DNA from: Cordilura impudica
Lineage: Eukaryota > Arthropoda > Insecta > Diptera > Scathophagidae
Assembly (NCBI GenBank): GCA_963682025.1
Contig: OY821519.1
Location: 141,412,429-141,476,428 of the forward strand
Direction of reading: 5' to 3'
DNA: 64,000 nt
Shown: positions 45,890 to 57,083 of the stretch, piece by piece
Position numbering within the stretch: the first letter of the stretch is position 1
Layout: each line of letters opens with the position of its first letter
Notes under the pieces: model-generated
The model's input: the letters and a program-made list of their open reading frames with translations, nothing else
What the model was told of the DNA's origin: nothing
Databases searched by the model: none
Made by a program: the position numbers and the translations under genes

Positions 45890-47645
45890 GTATTTGTATT
45901 TATTTATTAAATGCGATTTTCCATTACAACAAGACACAGAATCTTATAAATTACAGTAATGGAATCAGATAAGTTATTCACTATATATTTAATATCAGTA
46001 ACTCTTAATCTTAATCTTAATCTAAATTTAAAATATTATAAATTACAATTAAAAAACATTAAAAAAAAAATCAAATAAAATCAATTAAAGTATTGGTATA
46101 GTAATTTTCTAAACCATATTGCGTTGCTTGTATTTTGCATGACATTAGGAAGCTGATTCCAGAGACGAATAATTAGAATAAAAAATTGACATTCAGATGC
46201 ATGGTCCCGGTATTTAAATTGAATTAATCGATTCCCTCTGGAAGATCTTTAATCGTTCAAAAAGATATTTTGGAGCCTTTGTTATAATAATTTTATGTAG
46301 GAATATAATGTTCTTGAATTTAATATAGTTGTCAAATGACATTTGTAAGACATGACACGAGTATTGGGATACATGATCAAATTTTCTTAATCCAAAGATA
46401 TAGCGAATAATGTTGTTGAAAGTTACAGTAAGTTTTCTGTTATCCCTAGAGTTGCAACCTGTGAAAACCTCAGATGCATATAGTAATGTTGGTAAAAGAT
46501 ATGTTTTAGCAAGTAGCAATCTTATTTTCAGTGGAGTAAAGTGCTGTGTTAACCATAAACTTCTAATCATACTATAAATTCTGCCACAGGATTGATTAAT
46601 ATGATCTGTCCAAGTCAGAGTTCCATTAAACACAACTCCGAGATTTCGTAAAGAGTCCACGATGTCAATTTTAGAGCCCCCAAGGAAGACATTAATCTCA
46701 TTCTCCAAATGTATCACTTTCTTCTTTATTATAATACACTTAGATTTATTTGGATTAAGTCGTAGACCATTTGCCGTTGCCCAATTTAGAATACGTTTGA
46801 GATCATAATTTAGTTCTTGAGTTTTGGAAATAATTGAATTCTTGGTACTACTTAAATATAGCTGAATGTCATCAGCGTACATTTGAACCTTAGAGAATTT
46901 AATTTGTTGTGGAAGATCATTGGCATATATCGAATAAAGTAGTGGTCCAAGGATTGAACCCTGTGGTACCCCTCTTATAACTTGCAGTGAGTTTGAGATG
47001 GAGCTACCATTAGCAACAGATTGGGATCTGTTTGTGAGATATGAGAACATGAGTCTAACTGCTAATGTAGAAAAGTTAAAAAAACCTTTTCAGTTTGAGG
47101 CATAAAATTGAGTGGTGCACTGTGTCAAATGCCTTTGAGTGATCCAATAAAACCAAAAAAGATATTTTTCCATCATCCATGTTACTTCTTAACTCCTCAA
47201 CTACATCAGATAAAGCTGTTATACAGCTATGTTGTGGCCTGAAACCAGATTGACGCTCTGTAAGTAAGTTGTTGTCGTTTAAATACCTAGAGATTTGTCG
47301 GTGTAAAAGGTGCTCGAAAACTTTTGAGAGATATGGAAGAATTGCAATCGGGCGGTATTCGTTCCCGTTTTTGGTACTGGTATAATTTTGGCATGTTTCC
47401 ACTCCATTGGAAAGATGCTAGCAGTGATTATGGAGTTAAACAAGTACATTATGAAACGGACAATCCATGGTAAAATCATTTTTATAAATCTGGGTTGTAT
47501 ATTATCAAGGCCCACTGTATTCGATTTAATAGCATTGAAACTTTCAACTACCTCTGTTAGTGTTACACACTGAAACTTAAATTTGGGAATGTTTAAATTA
47601 TTACAGGGAAAATCATCATAAAATTCGTTATTTACGTCCATGGAT
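45890..47645 (-). mobile_element. LINE of a second family, 5'-truncated
   Basis: Minus-strand non-LTR retrotransposon. The reverse-transcriptase remains start at about 47641. After the frame ends near 46090, the 3' part holds a short AGATTA tandem repeat (about 46000-46023). The tail is (AATA)n-like around 45893-45915. The protein is distinct from the 7.1-kb and 19.6-kb LINE. Confidence 0.8.
46090..47645 (-). pseudogene. LINE reverse transcriptase, frameshifted
   Basis: Blocks across three frames: KSNTVGLDNIQPRFIKM and KIIPVPKTG (47641-47390); YRPIAILPYLSKVFEHLLHR, QSGFRPQHSC and DHSKAFDTVHH (47402-47076); RGVPQGSILGPLLYSIYAND, the catalytic YADD box in VQMYADDIQLY, LNPNKSKCIII and LRNLGVVFNG (47050-46214). 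Another frame gives the C-terminal IIRLWNQLPNVMQ (about 46140). The layout is jockey/CR1-like. Frameshifts near 47390, 47078 and 46230 inactivate it. The 5' endonuclease domain is absent through truncation. Confidence 0.88.
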
Positions 47646-47719
47646 TTCGGTCAGTGTAGTACAACTAACACATGCTCATAAACACTATTACTAACTCAAT
47701 TCTCTCGATGGCCACCTCT

Positions 47720-47757
47720 AGACTCTAGACCGACTGTAATTTTCTCACTAGTTTATT
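47720..47757 (-). repeat. R1 terminal fragment
   Basis: CTCTAGACCGACTGTAATTT followed by TCTCACTAGTTTA is the reverse of the R1 left end, next to the 5' truncation point of the LINE. Confidence 0.65.
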
Positions 47758-47764
47758 TTTTTAT

Positions 47765-47960
47765 TTTTTTATTTTACGAGCGGAACACTCAATACGTTTT
47801 TATTTATTGCCTTAGCAGCCAACTTCGTATCATTATTTCTCATTAAGCCTTCAATAAGACGTGCATGTGCGTCTGTAAGGAGCATTGGGCGACAATTTGT
47901 TACAGAATTGGGTGCCAAATTTCATCTTTTTCGAACACAATGCCTGCCTGTCCTTTTTTC
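47765..47960 (-). pseudogene. Possible Tc1-like helix-turn-helix remnant
   Basis: A minus-strand frame reads RPMLLTDAHARLIEGLMRNN and then DTKLAAKAINKNVLS (47885-47780). This recalls the second helix-turn-helix of Tc1-type transposases. No catalytic part is adjacent; low confidence. Confidence 0.3.
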
Positions 47961-48259
47961 GCCAGATTCACTACTAAATTACTTATTTTTATTAAATTTT
48001 TTAATAGCAAAATTAGCGATAGTTATCTATATTAAATTGCTTGACCCGTTTGGAAAATTGTGCTTAAATTTTTCTTAAATAAAAAGAAAAGAGATATCAA
48101 TGAGGAACCCAATGAAAATAAATAAGCAATAAGAGTGCACGTTTTATTTTAAAAATATAACGAATTTTTTATGAGCGAATGATGATTGCATTGTAAAGTA
48201 AAAATGTTCCAATTATGTATGGAACAAAATATCCGGAATATGGAATAATATATCTTTTC
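47961..48259. other. AT-rich spacer
   Basis: Nothing recognised. Confidence 0.4.
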
Positions 48260-48560
48260 ATGAAATTTTCAATGACATTTTGACACCGGTGACGCGTTGG
48301 GTCTCGGCCTTGAGCTCAGGAATTGTTTGAGATTTATTCACAATGGACTTCGCAATTACGGGAGATAATTCGGTCTGGAAATCGTTGCTCCAATAAATCG
48401 ATTGTTTTGGGTGCTGTGTGTAAGATGACGCCGTCCTTCTAAAACCACATGTCGTTCAGTTCCATACCATCCAGTTAAGACCACAAGAACTCCATTATCA
48501 CGTTCCTGTAACGAATGTCATTCACAGCCGTGCAATCTTATTGGGTCACCCTTTAGTAAA
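48260..48560 (-). pseudogene. DUF4817-group mariner fragment
   Basis: Minus-strand remnant reading VNDIRYRNVIMEFL, then DGMELNDMWF, KDGVILHTAPKTIDLLEQRF and RIISRN, equivalent to the region around the second catalytic Asp of the 554-1639 protein. Scrambled C-terminal traces (NKSQTIPELKAET) lie near 48310. At 48540-48556 the sequence (minus strand CTAAAGGGTGACCC) resembles the element end, so the 5' half of the gene has been lost by internal deletion. Confidence 0.75.
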
Positions 48561-48752
48561 TTGACATATGTATTCAAAGAGAAATAAAACGCAACGTGCA
48601 AAAGTGTTCGAATAGATATATCGCTCATTTGCGAGAACACCGGCATAACTAAAAAAAGCGATTCCGAGATAAATACATTTGAAGTTTTCAATTACTGCCT
48701 TACTGCTGAGAAAAGTACAAAACACCAAGAACAGGTATGCAGAAAAGTACAT
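48546..48752 (-). CDS. Unrecognised 68-codon frame with signal-peptide-like start
   Basis: The frame opens MYFSAYLFLVFCTFLSSKA, a plausible secretion signal with small residues before position 20. It is followed by about 48 residues with three Cys (FKCIYLG, FARCVLF, YICQF). The 3' end runs into the terminus of the mariner fragment, so it may be fortuitous. No family is recognised and no splice or promoter evidence is available. Listed only as a candidate. Confidence 0.2.
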   Translation of the reverse strand: MYFSAYLFLVFCTFLSSKAVIENFKCIYLGIAFFSYAGVLANERYIYSNTFARCVLFLFEYICQFTKG

Positions 48753-49402
48753 TTTTTGTTATTTTAAACACAGGTATGAAAGAATTGGCAATGAACAATT
48801 TGTTTTCCGTGTTTAGAAGAGAATTTATCAGTGTTTTGAATTATGTCGCTGTTATTGCAAAAATATCCTCATTATACCGTCATAACTAAAAATGTGTCAT
48901 TTTATTTATTTTGAGAAATAACAGCTTTTTTTTAAAGAAGAGTTTGGTGAAATCTATTTGCAAATTGTTTAGCTTTTTTGTAAAAAAAAGAAAAAAAACT
49001 TGCCGGTGATTATCGACGTATTTCGAGAATTTTCACGTCCGACAATTTCAACTACGTCACATTTAAAGGGCCAAAATTTTTTAGTCAACAAAATCTGTAT
49101 AGCAATTTTCATTAACCTTAAATGGTTCACATTTTTCTTCTCGCTGATCTAATTATGGAGATGTATGATTCGGGCGAATAAATTGGATCACCCCTAAGCA
49201 TATGTACACTTTGTATGCCTCTCGATTAGAGAGAGCAGAGTTTCCTTAATTTTTTTGTATGCCCTTTTATTACATATTTATGCGTTATTGATTTGATTTA
49301 CCATAAACATATTTTTTTTGTTGTCCTCCAGTATAATTAGTTATCTGAATAAAATATTACCTCGTCCTCCGTGATTTTGCAAAGCCCAACACACACATTT
49401 AG
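48753..49402. other. AT-rich spacer
   Basis: Nothing recognised. Confidence 0.4.
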
Positions 49403-49640
49403 GTGAGTAGGTAGGTAGGTGAGTAGGTAGCGTGCTCGCCTATCATGCGGGGGTCGTGGGTTCGATTCCCACCAGAGGCTTTGGTCTGTCGCTGCAAAAA
49501 AAAAAAAAACTAGCCAAAATTAGAATCTGCAGACAAACCACTCGGCTTCGCGGAACTAGGCTTAAAAAAAAAATAAATAACATTAAAAAAAAAATGTACC
49601 ACGTCCACTTATCCGATCCTGCTATTTAAAAAAAAAAAAA
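49403..49640 (+). mobile_element. tRNA-derived SINE
   Basis: An A-box-like TAGCGTGCTCG (49428-49438) and a perfect B-box GGTTCGATTCC (49459-49469) stand about 30 bp apart, the internal RNA polymerase III promoter layout of a tRNA. Unlike a tRNA gene, the sequence continues past the head into a unique body (AATCTGCAGACAAACCACTC, 49522 onward) with A-rich linkers and an A-rich tail after 49561. The GTAGGTAGGTGA repeat just upstream is also repetitive. No clean cloverleaf acceptor stem was found. Confidence 0.7.
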
Positions 49641-50060
49641 AATAAATAAAAAAAAAAAAAATTTTTTTCAAATCGTCGTATATAGTGAAGTTATCTACAT
49701 TCAGTTCTGAAAAAGATGTCGCTTTTTCGTAGTTAGCGCTTCAAGATCATATACAGCCACAAATATATATTTCTCTTTATCACTGTTATATTTCTGTTCT
49801 AGATACATTTATTCCCCTTCTGATGAAGCTTATACGTTTCTTTTTAAATATTTTTTTAATTTTCTTCCAAATTATCATAGACTGAGTATTTATCTCAGTG
49901 AAGATCCTCCAAAAATATATATAATTAGCTATTATCTCTTTTGGAATTGTCTACATAGTCCGTATGCTGATTAGATATACTTTTGCTTCCGTCAATAAGT
50001 GATTTTGAGGTTGTAGCAAGGGTAAAATGACTATCAATTTTCGTTATTGATTCTTTGATA
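49641..50060. other. AT-rich spacer
   Basis: Nothing recognised. Confidence 0.4.
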
Positions 50061-50822
50061 GCTTTTTATACCATATACCACTACGTGGTCAGGGTGTAAT
50101 GATATGTGCTGATGTTTGTAACTACCAAAAATATTTAACCTAGACCTATGTATCTTTTATTATACCGATTGACTCAGAATCAGTTTCTGAGTCGATTTGG
50201 CGATTTCCGTCCGTCCGTCTGTGTGTCTCCATGTAAACCTTGTAATCAATCTACAGGTCGCAAATATGAATACATTTTGATGAAATTTAGTATATAAGCT
50301 TCTATTATAGGATGAACGCTATTGAAATTAGCGAAAATCGGTTCATGTTCAGACCTAGTCCGCATACAAATAACCGCTATGGAATCGTCTTAAATTGCCA
50401 TAAGATCCAAATTATCACGCAGAACTTGGTCAAATTATGTTTGTGTATGATTATTACATCCTTTCCTCAGTAGTCCAAAGATAAACCCTATAGGACAATT
50501 CTTAGTCATAGCCCCCACATGAAGCCGGGAATCAGCTTTCACTTATATCTATCAAAAAACAAAAACATGGCACAGATTTTTCTCAAATTTGATTTGTTTA
50601 TGATCGGTCCATTTTTCGACCTAGTCCCTTTATAAATGTAGCATCCGATATGAAATTTTTCATATCCGAAGGCAAACAAATAAATAACAATGCCACTCAA
50701 ACTTGGTTCATGCTGATTTCCTATATCTTATTAGTTGGACCTAAGAGATATGGTCTCTAAGCGCATAGTATAGGGTATCGTGTAGTCCGCCTAGATCGAC
50801 TATAATTTTCTTACTTGTTTTT
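50061..50822 (-). repeat. Dispersed repeat R1, complete minus-strand copy
   Basis: Begins TTTTTATACCATATACCACT (reverse of the R1 right end) and ends TCGACTATAATTTTCTTACT (reverse of the left end). It holds the CCGTCCGTCC run (about 50209) and CATCCGATATGAAATTTTTC. Length about 760 bp, like the 4223-5021 copy. The palindrome is diverged (AGTCGATCTAGGCGGACT). Confidence 0.75.
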
Positions 50823-50837
50823 ATTCGTGCTCGATGA

Positions 50838-51167
50838 TCACGAGTGGGGAGCGAGTGTTGCTGATCGTGCGTGAGCTGATAACGTACTTCCTGATGACGT
50901 TCCTGAAGGAGAAGAACACTTTTCCAACTTAGACATGTTTGGATTATTCAAAAGGATAAGCTTGATTATTAATGTCCTGACCTTCACAATAAAATTGCAG
51001 TTAATAATTTTCATCAAAACCGGATTATTTTGAGTTATTTCTAACGTGAATGGTTCAGTCCTTGGAATATTTTCAACAATGCCGACACATTGTTTTAAAG
51101 TGTAAAAGAGCGAGATGTGCATACAGTGCATTTCACTATCAACAATGACATAACCATAAATTTGCAA
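50838..51167 (-). CDS. Unrecognised 109-codon minus-strand open frame
   Basis: Composition is more protein-like than its neighbours (CVGIVENIPRTEPFTLEITQ, KVRTLIIKLILLNN) with a Ser/Ala-rich C-terminus. It may be a fragment of an element-encoded protein. No motif is identified and there is no support from ends or promoters. Confidence 0.2.
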   Translation of the reverse strand: MQIYGYVIVDSEMHCMHISLFYTLKQCVGIVENIPRTEPFTLEITQNNPVLMKIINCNFIVKVRTLIIKLILLNNPNMSKLEKCSSPSGTSSGSTLSAHARSATLAPHS

Positions 51168-51499
51168 AGTACAGCAATATTTTTTTCATCAAAAACGTCG
51201 TATTTAGTGTAAAGACAAGGGTAGATAACATCTTTTCAATAAAATTGTCACGTTGAAAATATACACACTTGCCTAAGAATAATGTGCAAATTGAATTATG
51301 CCATTACTTTTGATAAAGGCTAAGCACTTTTCACTTCAACGATTAACGCAAATGTGGCATATGCCGTTCTTGTAAAAATGTAATTGAACAAAATCCCAAA
51401 CGAAATAATGGCACTTTTGGTCGCCACACCATGTGGGAAAGAGATGTCAATACCATATTTTGATATGTTTAGATTATGACAAATATTTCTGCACAATTA

Positions 51500-52480
51500 A
51501 CTCAAAAATCGCGTTTTTTGAGTTACGTCGTTGCAAAAATCATAACTTAAATTAATTAAGGTATTTTAAAAATTGTAAATGATTTTGAAAGATTACTTCC
51601 TTAGCTTTAAAATGAGTGCTGGCGGAGGTTGGTAGGGGGCTTCAGTATATCCTATCAAAGTTAAATATTGTTTTGGTGCAAATATAAAGATAATGTGCTC
51701 AAATTTGGAACTTAAAGTGTGACCCAAAGACGACTCCTACTTAAATTTGTTGGAATCGGCCCATGTTTGGATCTAGTCTCCATATAAAGTTTCCTTCAAA
51801 ATTGGTTTTAATGCCACTGTGTGAAATTTGAATCATAAGGGCTTATTTGGCAAGTGACGAGATATATAAAAAATCTTTGAAATCGGTCCACCACACAAAT
51901 GACAAATTTGCTAATTTCTGTATTATATTTAAAAAATTACAAAAATAGTGCAAAAAAACACTAAAATTTAATGAAATCGGACCACTTTTAGACCTACTTG
52001 CCGATTTTTTTTTATAAAGAAAAATACCCAAAGTTCACAAAATTCTAAATTTCACATTGAAATTTTGTTAATTAACCACTGAAAAGACTTATAATTTCAC
52101 ATATTGTTTAAATCCGAAAGTCTAGAAAAAATACCACCCTAATATCACATGTTAAACTAATATTAAATTTTTTATTAATAATACAGATACACATCTTTGA
52201 AATATTTTAAATATTAATATATTAATGATATTGATAATAAGTTATTTAGTATATTTTTTTTTAAACTAGTGTAATTTTTTTTATTAGTTAGTTCTCTTTA
52301 AAATAGTCATTAACATTGGGAGCGATATCTAATAGACTTAACATATCTGAGCTATAATTATTCTTCCAAATCCTTTCGAGATCTTACATGTCTTCGTAAT
52401 GAAATTAGTGGGTCTGAAAAGGCCGCCAACATATTGAAGAGGTCCTCATTATTCGTTGTTTTAAATTTCGTTGTTTTAAA
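51500..52480 (-). pseudogene. Transib fragment (T4), left-end sequence and C-terminus
   Basis: 51515-51690 (CGTTGCAAAAATCATAAC, AAAATGAGTG, TATCAAAGTTAAA) is homologous to the left terminal region of T5 (53325-53490). At 52330-52470 the minus strand reads NNEDLFNMLAAFSDPLISLR, the C-terminal block that follows the catalytic Glu in T5. The terminal CACAGTG is eroded. All catalytic residues are outside the preserved part. It lies upstream of T5 in the same orientation. Confidence 0.7.
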
Positions 52481-53311
52481 TATTTAAGTGCAATTTTTTA
52501 TTATGTTAAATTATTTTTTTTGAGCTGGCATCGGGTCAAAAGTTTCTAATTGTTGCAAAATACATACATTGTAAATTTTCGACCTTTAAAAAATAATCTA
52601 GGTAGCGAGAGCAAATTTTGTTTTATTTTTTTTATTTTTGAGTGTAAATTTCCTATTATATTGAATTCATTAACAAAACTTGAACACTGAAAATTTTGGG
52701 CCACTTAAAAATAATTCAGGTAGCGCGAGCGAATTTTTTATTGTGCTCAATTCATTAATAAATTTGCAGTTTTTATTACTGCCATTACATAAAAATTACA
52801 AAACATTAAAAATCTTCTAAAAACACTTCGTCATCCTATCAAAATCAAAATAAAATATAAAAAAATTAAAATTTCTGTTTTCAAGCACAAAAAAAAATCG
52901 TGAAAAATATGATAAAAATCTAAAAAAAAAATTGATAATAATTTTATAGCCTTTAAAATAAGCCATATAACTTTAAAATCGATTGATTTTTCACTGAGTT
53001 ATGGCAAAACACGTCTACCCATCTTTCCAGTGTATGTCAAGATGTTTTTACAATTTTATGGTTGTTGTGTGCAGATAGGCAAGTATATGTAGCCAAGTTC
53101 ACTGTAACTAGTTAGAGTATTGTATTAGTAAACAGTTTTAGGTAATATCTAAGTAAACATATTTAAACATTTTTAGTTCGATTCTATCAAAATAGAAAAA
53201 AATACCAAAATATAGTATATTTGAAAAATTGAAACTGTAGAAAAAGTAAACTACCAAATAACATCATTTTTATTTTGTTTTATATAAACTAAAAAACCCT
53301 TTCAAACGACG
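52481..53311. other. AT-rich spacer between Transib copies
   Basis: Nothing recognised. It ends with CGACG at 53307-53311, the target-site sequence of T5. Confidence 0.4.
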
Positions 53312-55875
53312 CACAGTGGCGCCATTTGAGTTTTTTCGTTGCAAAAATCATATCTTTTGAACCGAATAACATAATTGAACAGTTTGAAAGCATATGATAG
53401 ATAACTGTTCAGCCTATGAAATGAGCGTTTGGAAAGGGTGCTACGCTTTTTAGGGGCCTACTTATGGGTTATCAAAGTTAAAATTTGTAGAAAAATCAAT
53501 TTTATGGTAACTAAAAAAAAATAATTTTTACATTTTTAGATTGTTTTTACTTTTTTTCTTTAGGGTTTCATGTTTTAAATTATTACCCAACAAATAAAAA
53601 AAAAAATACTTCTTTTTTAAATTTATTTTTTCAATTTTCTGTAAAATATTCATCACAATTCGTAAGAGAAGGTATATCTAAAAGACTAATCATTTCTAAA
53701 CTATAATTATTTTCTAACTCTATTCGTGACTTCACATTCCGCAGGGAAGAAATAAGTGGATCGGAAGATGCTGCCAACATGTTGAAGAGGTCCTCATTTT
53801 GCCTTACCCTTGATGCCTTGAATGTGTTCTGCAATCTATATTTTTTATAAAATTTGTTAAGAGACTCCTGTGCTTCTTCAGAAAGCTCTTCAATTGGCAA
53901 AGACTGGTACTCAATTATATCTTTGCCATGCGCCAATATTTTATGGACGGTCGGGGTCAACTTCTTCTGTGGATACATGCAGTTTTCGATGCATAGATAT
54001 TCTCCATATTTTGTAGAATTGACATTTTCTTTGCAATTTAAAAATTCAAGATCGTTCCCAATCTTTTCACGATTTGATTGTCAATTCCAGTGATTCTAGT
54101 TACTGCCCCGTCATTTTCAAAAAATCTCCTAGAAATGTTTCCATCGTTTGAGTTACCGTATCCGTGCTTGGGACAGTCAACTTTTAGTCCAACTTGTTTA
54201 AAAAAAGCATCCTGTAGTTGCTTCTTTCTGATCTTTTCCTTATGTTTTATTGATGTATTTTCATCGAAGTTTTCCTCCTCTTGTGGTAGGGTATACGCCA
54301 GTTTTAGCAAGAACTCCATACACCTTATCCTTGCGTGCAATGGTGACATTCCATATTCGTAATTCTCCTCGTTTGTAGAATCGTTTAAATTACCAAAGTT
54401 CTTCTGACTCTGGGAATGCTTTCCTTAATCCTTTTTAGTCGCAGTGGGCTTACATCAGCAACAGATTTTGTAATCTGCGACCTAACTCTTTCACTATCTT
54501 TTGTATATTTAATAGACAGCGCGTCCGATAAATGCTTCGTGGTCAAGTCATTGGTGGTATCGGCAAGTTTCCTCTTTCTTGTGAAAATTGAACACTCCTC
54601 AATACTTTTTTTTGGCCTTCCTTTTGCTCCTCTGGTTGATGTGGTGGGTTTATCTACTGCCAATATATCCAGGATGGTGTCTTCATTAAGCCAGTCCTCG
54701 TATTTGGAGTTAAAGTTCTGAATGGTTGGATTAGATTTCACCCACTTTGCCTTAATATTTGCATATATCAGATAAAAATTATTTTTTATAATTTCGCTTC
54801 TCTCAATATTTCCGTATAAGCTATCAAGTTCTTCTAAAGCAGCTTCCGTGAAAAACTTTGGTGTGGTTGACCTTCTAAACAGTTCAAATAATTTTAAATT
54901 GTTTAACGCCATGGTTTCAGTACTTGTTGCGCCAACTTTCAGTCGTAGACTAATCCACGCATTATGCTTATTTTGCAATATATAGGCTTATGCTACAATG
55001 CCTAAAAATATACCTGTTCCCTGCATACATATGGATTTAGGCTGAATTATGCAATTTTGATATTATGCTCGTGTCTAAATAAGATTTGTGCCTACCTGGA
55101 GGGACCATAAGTCAATATTGTTCCTGACCATTTGTACTCCAAAGTAATTTTTAAGTGAGGTGCGTACCTGCGAATTTCAATGAGTAGTTTTTTGTGCATC
55201 CTGTGTCTGTAACAGAATATTGGGAGTAGACTTTGGCAGAGTCTCACAGGTAGACAACCGACTTAAAATGCAATTTTCAAACTATTAGATCAAACTACTG
55301 TCAGTCAAAACATGTAAGGGATGCACGCCATACAATTTCTCCAACCATGTCTTTTTAACCTTTTTTACCTCTAGAAGCCTAACGGGCACGTACGGGCAGA
55401 TAAAACCTTTTGAATTATGTAAAGAAATAATCAAAGAACATGTTTTGCAAATATGGCAAATATAGATTTTTTATTTTCCGTCAAAGTTGAAAAATAGTGA
55501 AAAAACGGATAGTTTTTAAATAGTGATTTACCAGGAGAAACACAAAGCAAACAGTTAATTTTTTTTTTATTATTATACATTTAATAAATACATCAATCAA
55601 TACAAACAAAAAATAGGGCGATTCGTTACCTAGTTTTCGTGATATTACACCTGAAATCGCAACAAATTGACTAAAAATTGTGTGTTTTTTTGAAAACCGA
55701 AAGTCGGTCAACTTTGAACGTCGGTCAACTTTAAACTAAAAATGTGATATTATTAAGAGTAGCATATTTGAAATCGTTGAAAAGTTTCCTATAACATGGG
55801 TTTATTCAAAACTTCGTCGGCGCACATGAAAATTTTGATTTTTGCAACCTCGTTTGCTCTACGGGCGCCACTGTG
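53312..55875 (-). mobile_element. Transib element (T5), both ends present, core deleted
   Basis: The left end CACAGTGGCGCC at 53312 and the right end (minus strand CACAGTGGCGCC from 55875) are identical for 12 bp, and both continue to a GTTGCAAAAATCA block. Flanks are CGACG (53307-53311) and CGTCG (55876-55880): both match CGNCG but differ at the middle base. Length 2564 bp. The transposase gene lacks its central catalytic domain, so the element is non-autonomous. Confidence 0.88.
53631..54978 (-). pseudogene. Transib transposase lacking the DD core
   Basis: The N-terminal part (54385-54978) opens MQNKHNAWISLRLKVGATST, with RSTTPKFFTEAALEELDSLY and the basic linker RGAKGRPKKSIEECS. It is then joined near 54350-54390 to MSPLHARIRCMEFLLKLAY, the block that follows the CxxC motif in the T2 and T3 copies. 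Both catalytic Asp motifs and the CxxC are therefore deleted. FFKQVGLKVDCPKHGYGNSN, a frameshift near 54040, the zinc histidines HKILAH and LSEEAQESLNK with the presumed catalytic Glu follow, to the stop at 53631. The N- and C-terminal DNA-binding parts could in principle still be made as separate pieces. Confidence 0.87.
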
Positions 55876-55880
55876 CGTCG

Positions 55881-57083
55881 TTCGTCCAAATTTATTAAAA
55901 ATACTGAAGTTTTCATTAACATCTTTATTGACAATTTTGTACCAAACTGACCAACAATCAAACAAATTTTCTCTTCACTGTATTCTCATTTAATATATTT
56001 GGTATGGCTGACTGTCTACCTCAATGATAGCGTAGACTACGTGAAAGAAAAGATACTTAAAAATGTTTTTAAATGTTATTTATGGCATAGACCTTTATCA
56101 TCGTTCTCATTGCTGTCAAACATAGGGAGCAGTTGAAAGTGTTTAAGATTTTTTAAAAAGGGTCTTTCTTCACTGGAATTTATTCAAGACTTCCTTATAG
56201 TAGAATTAGGTGGAGTCACAGCCATAAACTAAGTGTTTTTTTTTACAATTTGTGATTGCCACTACTACGCCTTAATTTTGTTCATTTGCGATTAAAGTTT
56301 TTACATTAGCTAAAATTGCCAACACGTTTACTAGATAATTTTAGTTAATATTCCGAAGCATTTATTTCATAAATTTTTCATTCTATCCCTTTAATGCTGT
56401 TGTTATTGTTGTTTAGCTTTTGGCCATAAAAAAAACTTAGTTAAATGAGATAAAACTTATGTGTAGTGAATGCAAATGCTAAGCATTTCAAATTATTTTC
56501 GACCTTAACATAATATTTTATCGTGATTTTCCAGCAGCCAACTTACAGCATTCGCATTCGCATGATCTCACCTTATCTGTTCCTGGCTATAGTCATCGTC
56601 ATCATCATTATCATTATTATAATCATCATCACTGCCATCAGTGATGTTTTAGTAATGTAAGAGCATTAAATGTATAATGGCCCCTCATTCATAAAAAAAA
56701 ACCTGGGGAAAAGATGACAGATTATGCCAATGAACTTGACATTAATAGGGTTTCTTCTGTTTCTGTTTCTATTTCCTTTTATATTTTTAGTTATGGACTT
56801 CATTATTTAGTTTTGTTAACTGCCTTCCTGCCTGCCAATGAATAATAACTAATGAAAAAAAGAGAGATTACCATAATGTTGAAAAATAGCCACAACTTCT
56901 AATCCAGATGAAGTTATTCTTTGGCATAAACACTGATGAATTCAACATGGTGTCGTCATAGGAGAGAAGTACATCTATTTCATAACATTGGAACTAGTTG
57001 TCATAATATTATAAACGTTTGACTTAATAGAATGTACAGTAGAGTATCTGAGATAATCAATAAAAAAAAAAAACGGAATATCG
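55881..57083. other. Spacer with CAT microsatellite
   Basis: A degenerate ATC/CAT tract lies at about 56588-56640. No gene recognised. Confidence 0.5.

Noticed and set aside
48546..48752. Secreted cysteine-rich peptide, perhaps inhibitor-like
   Set aside because: The signal-like start is suggestive, but cysteine spacing fits no family I can name and the frame overlaps a transposon end; kept only as a low-confidence candidate.
49428..49480. tRNA gene
   Set aside because: B box is perfect but no acceptor stem closes, and the unit continues into a non-tRNA body with A-rich tracts, so a SINE is more likely.
54416..54721. 101-codon plus-strand frame
   Set aside because: Antisense shadow of the Transib N-terminal frame.
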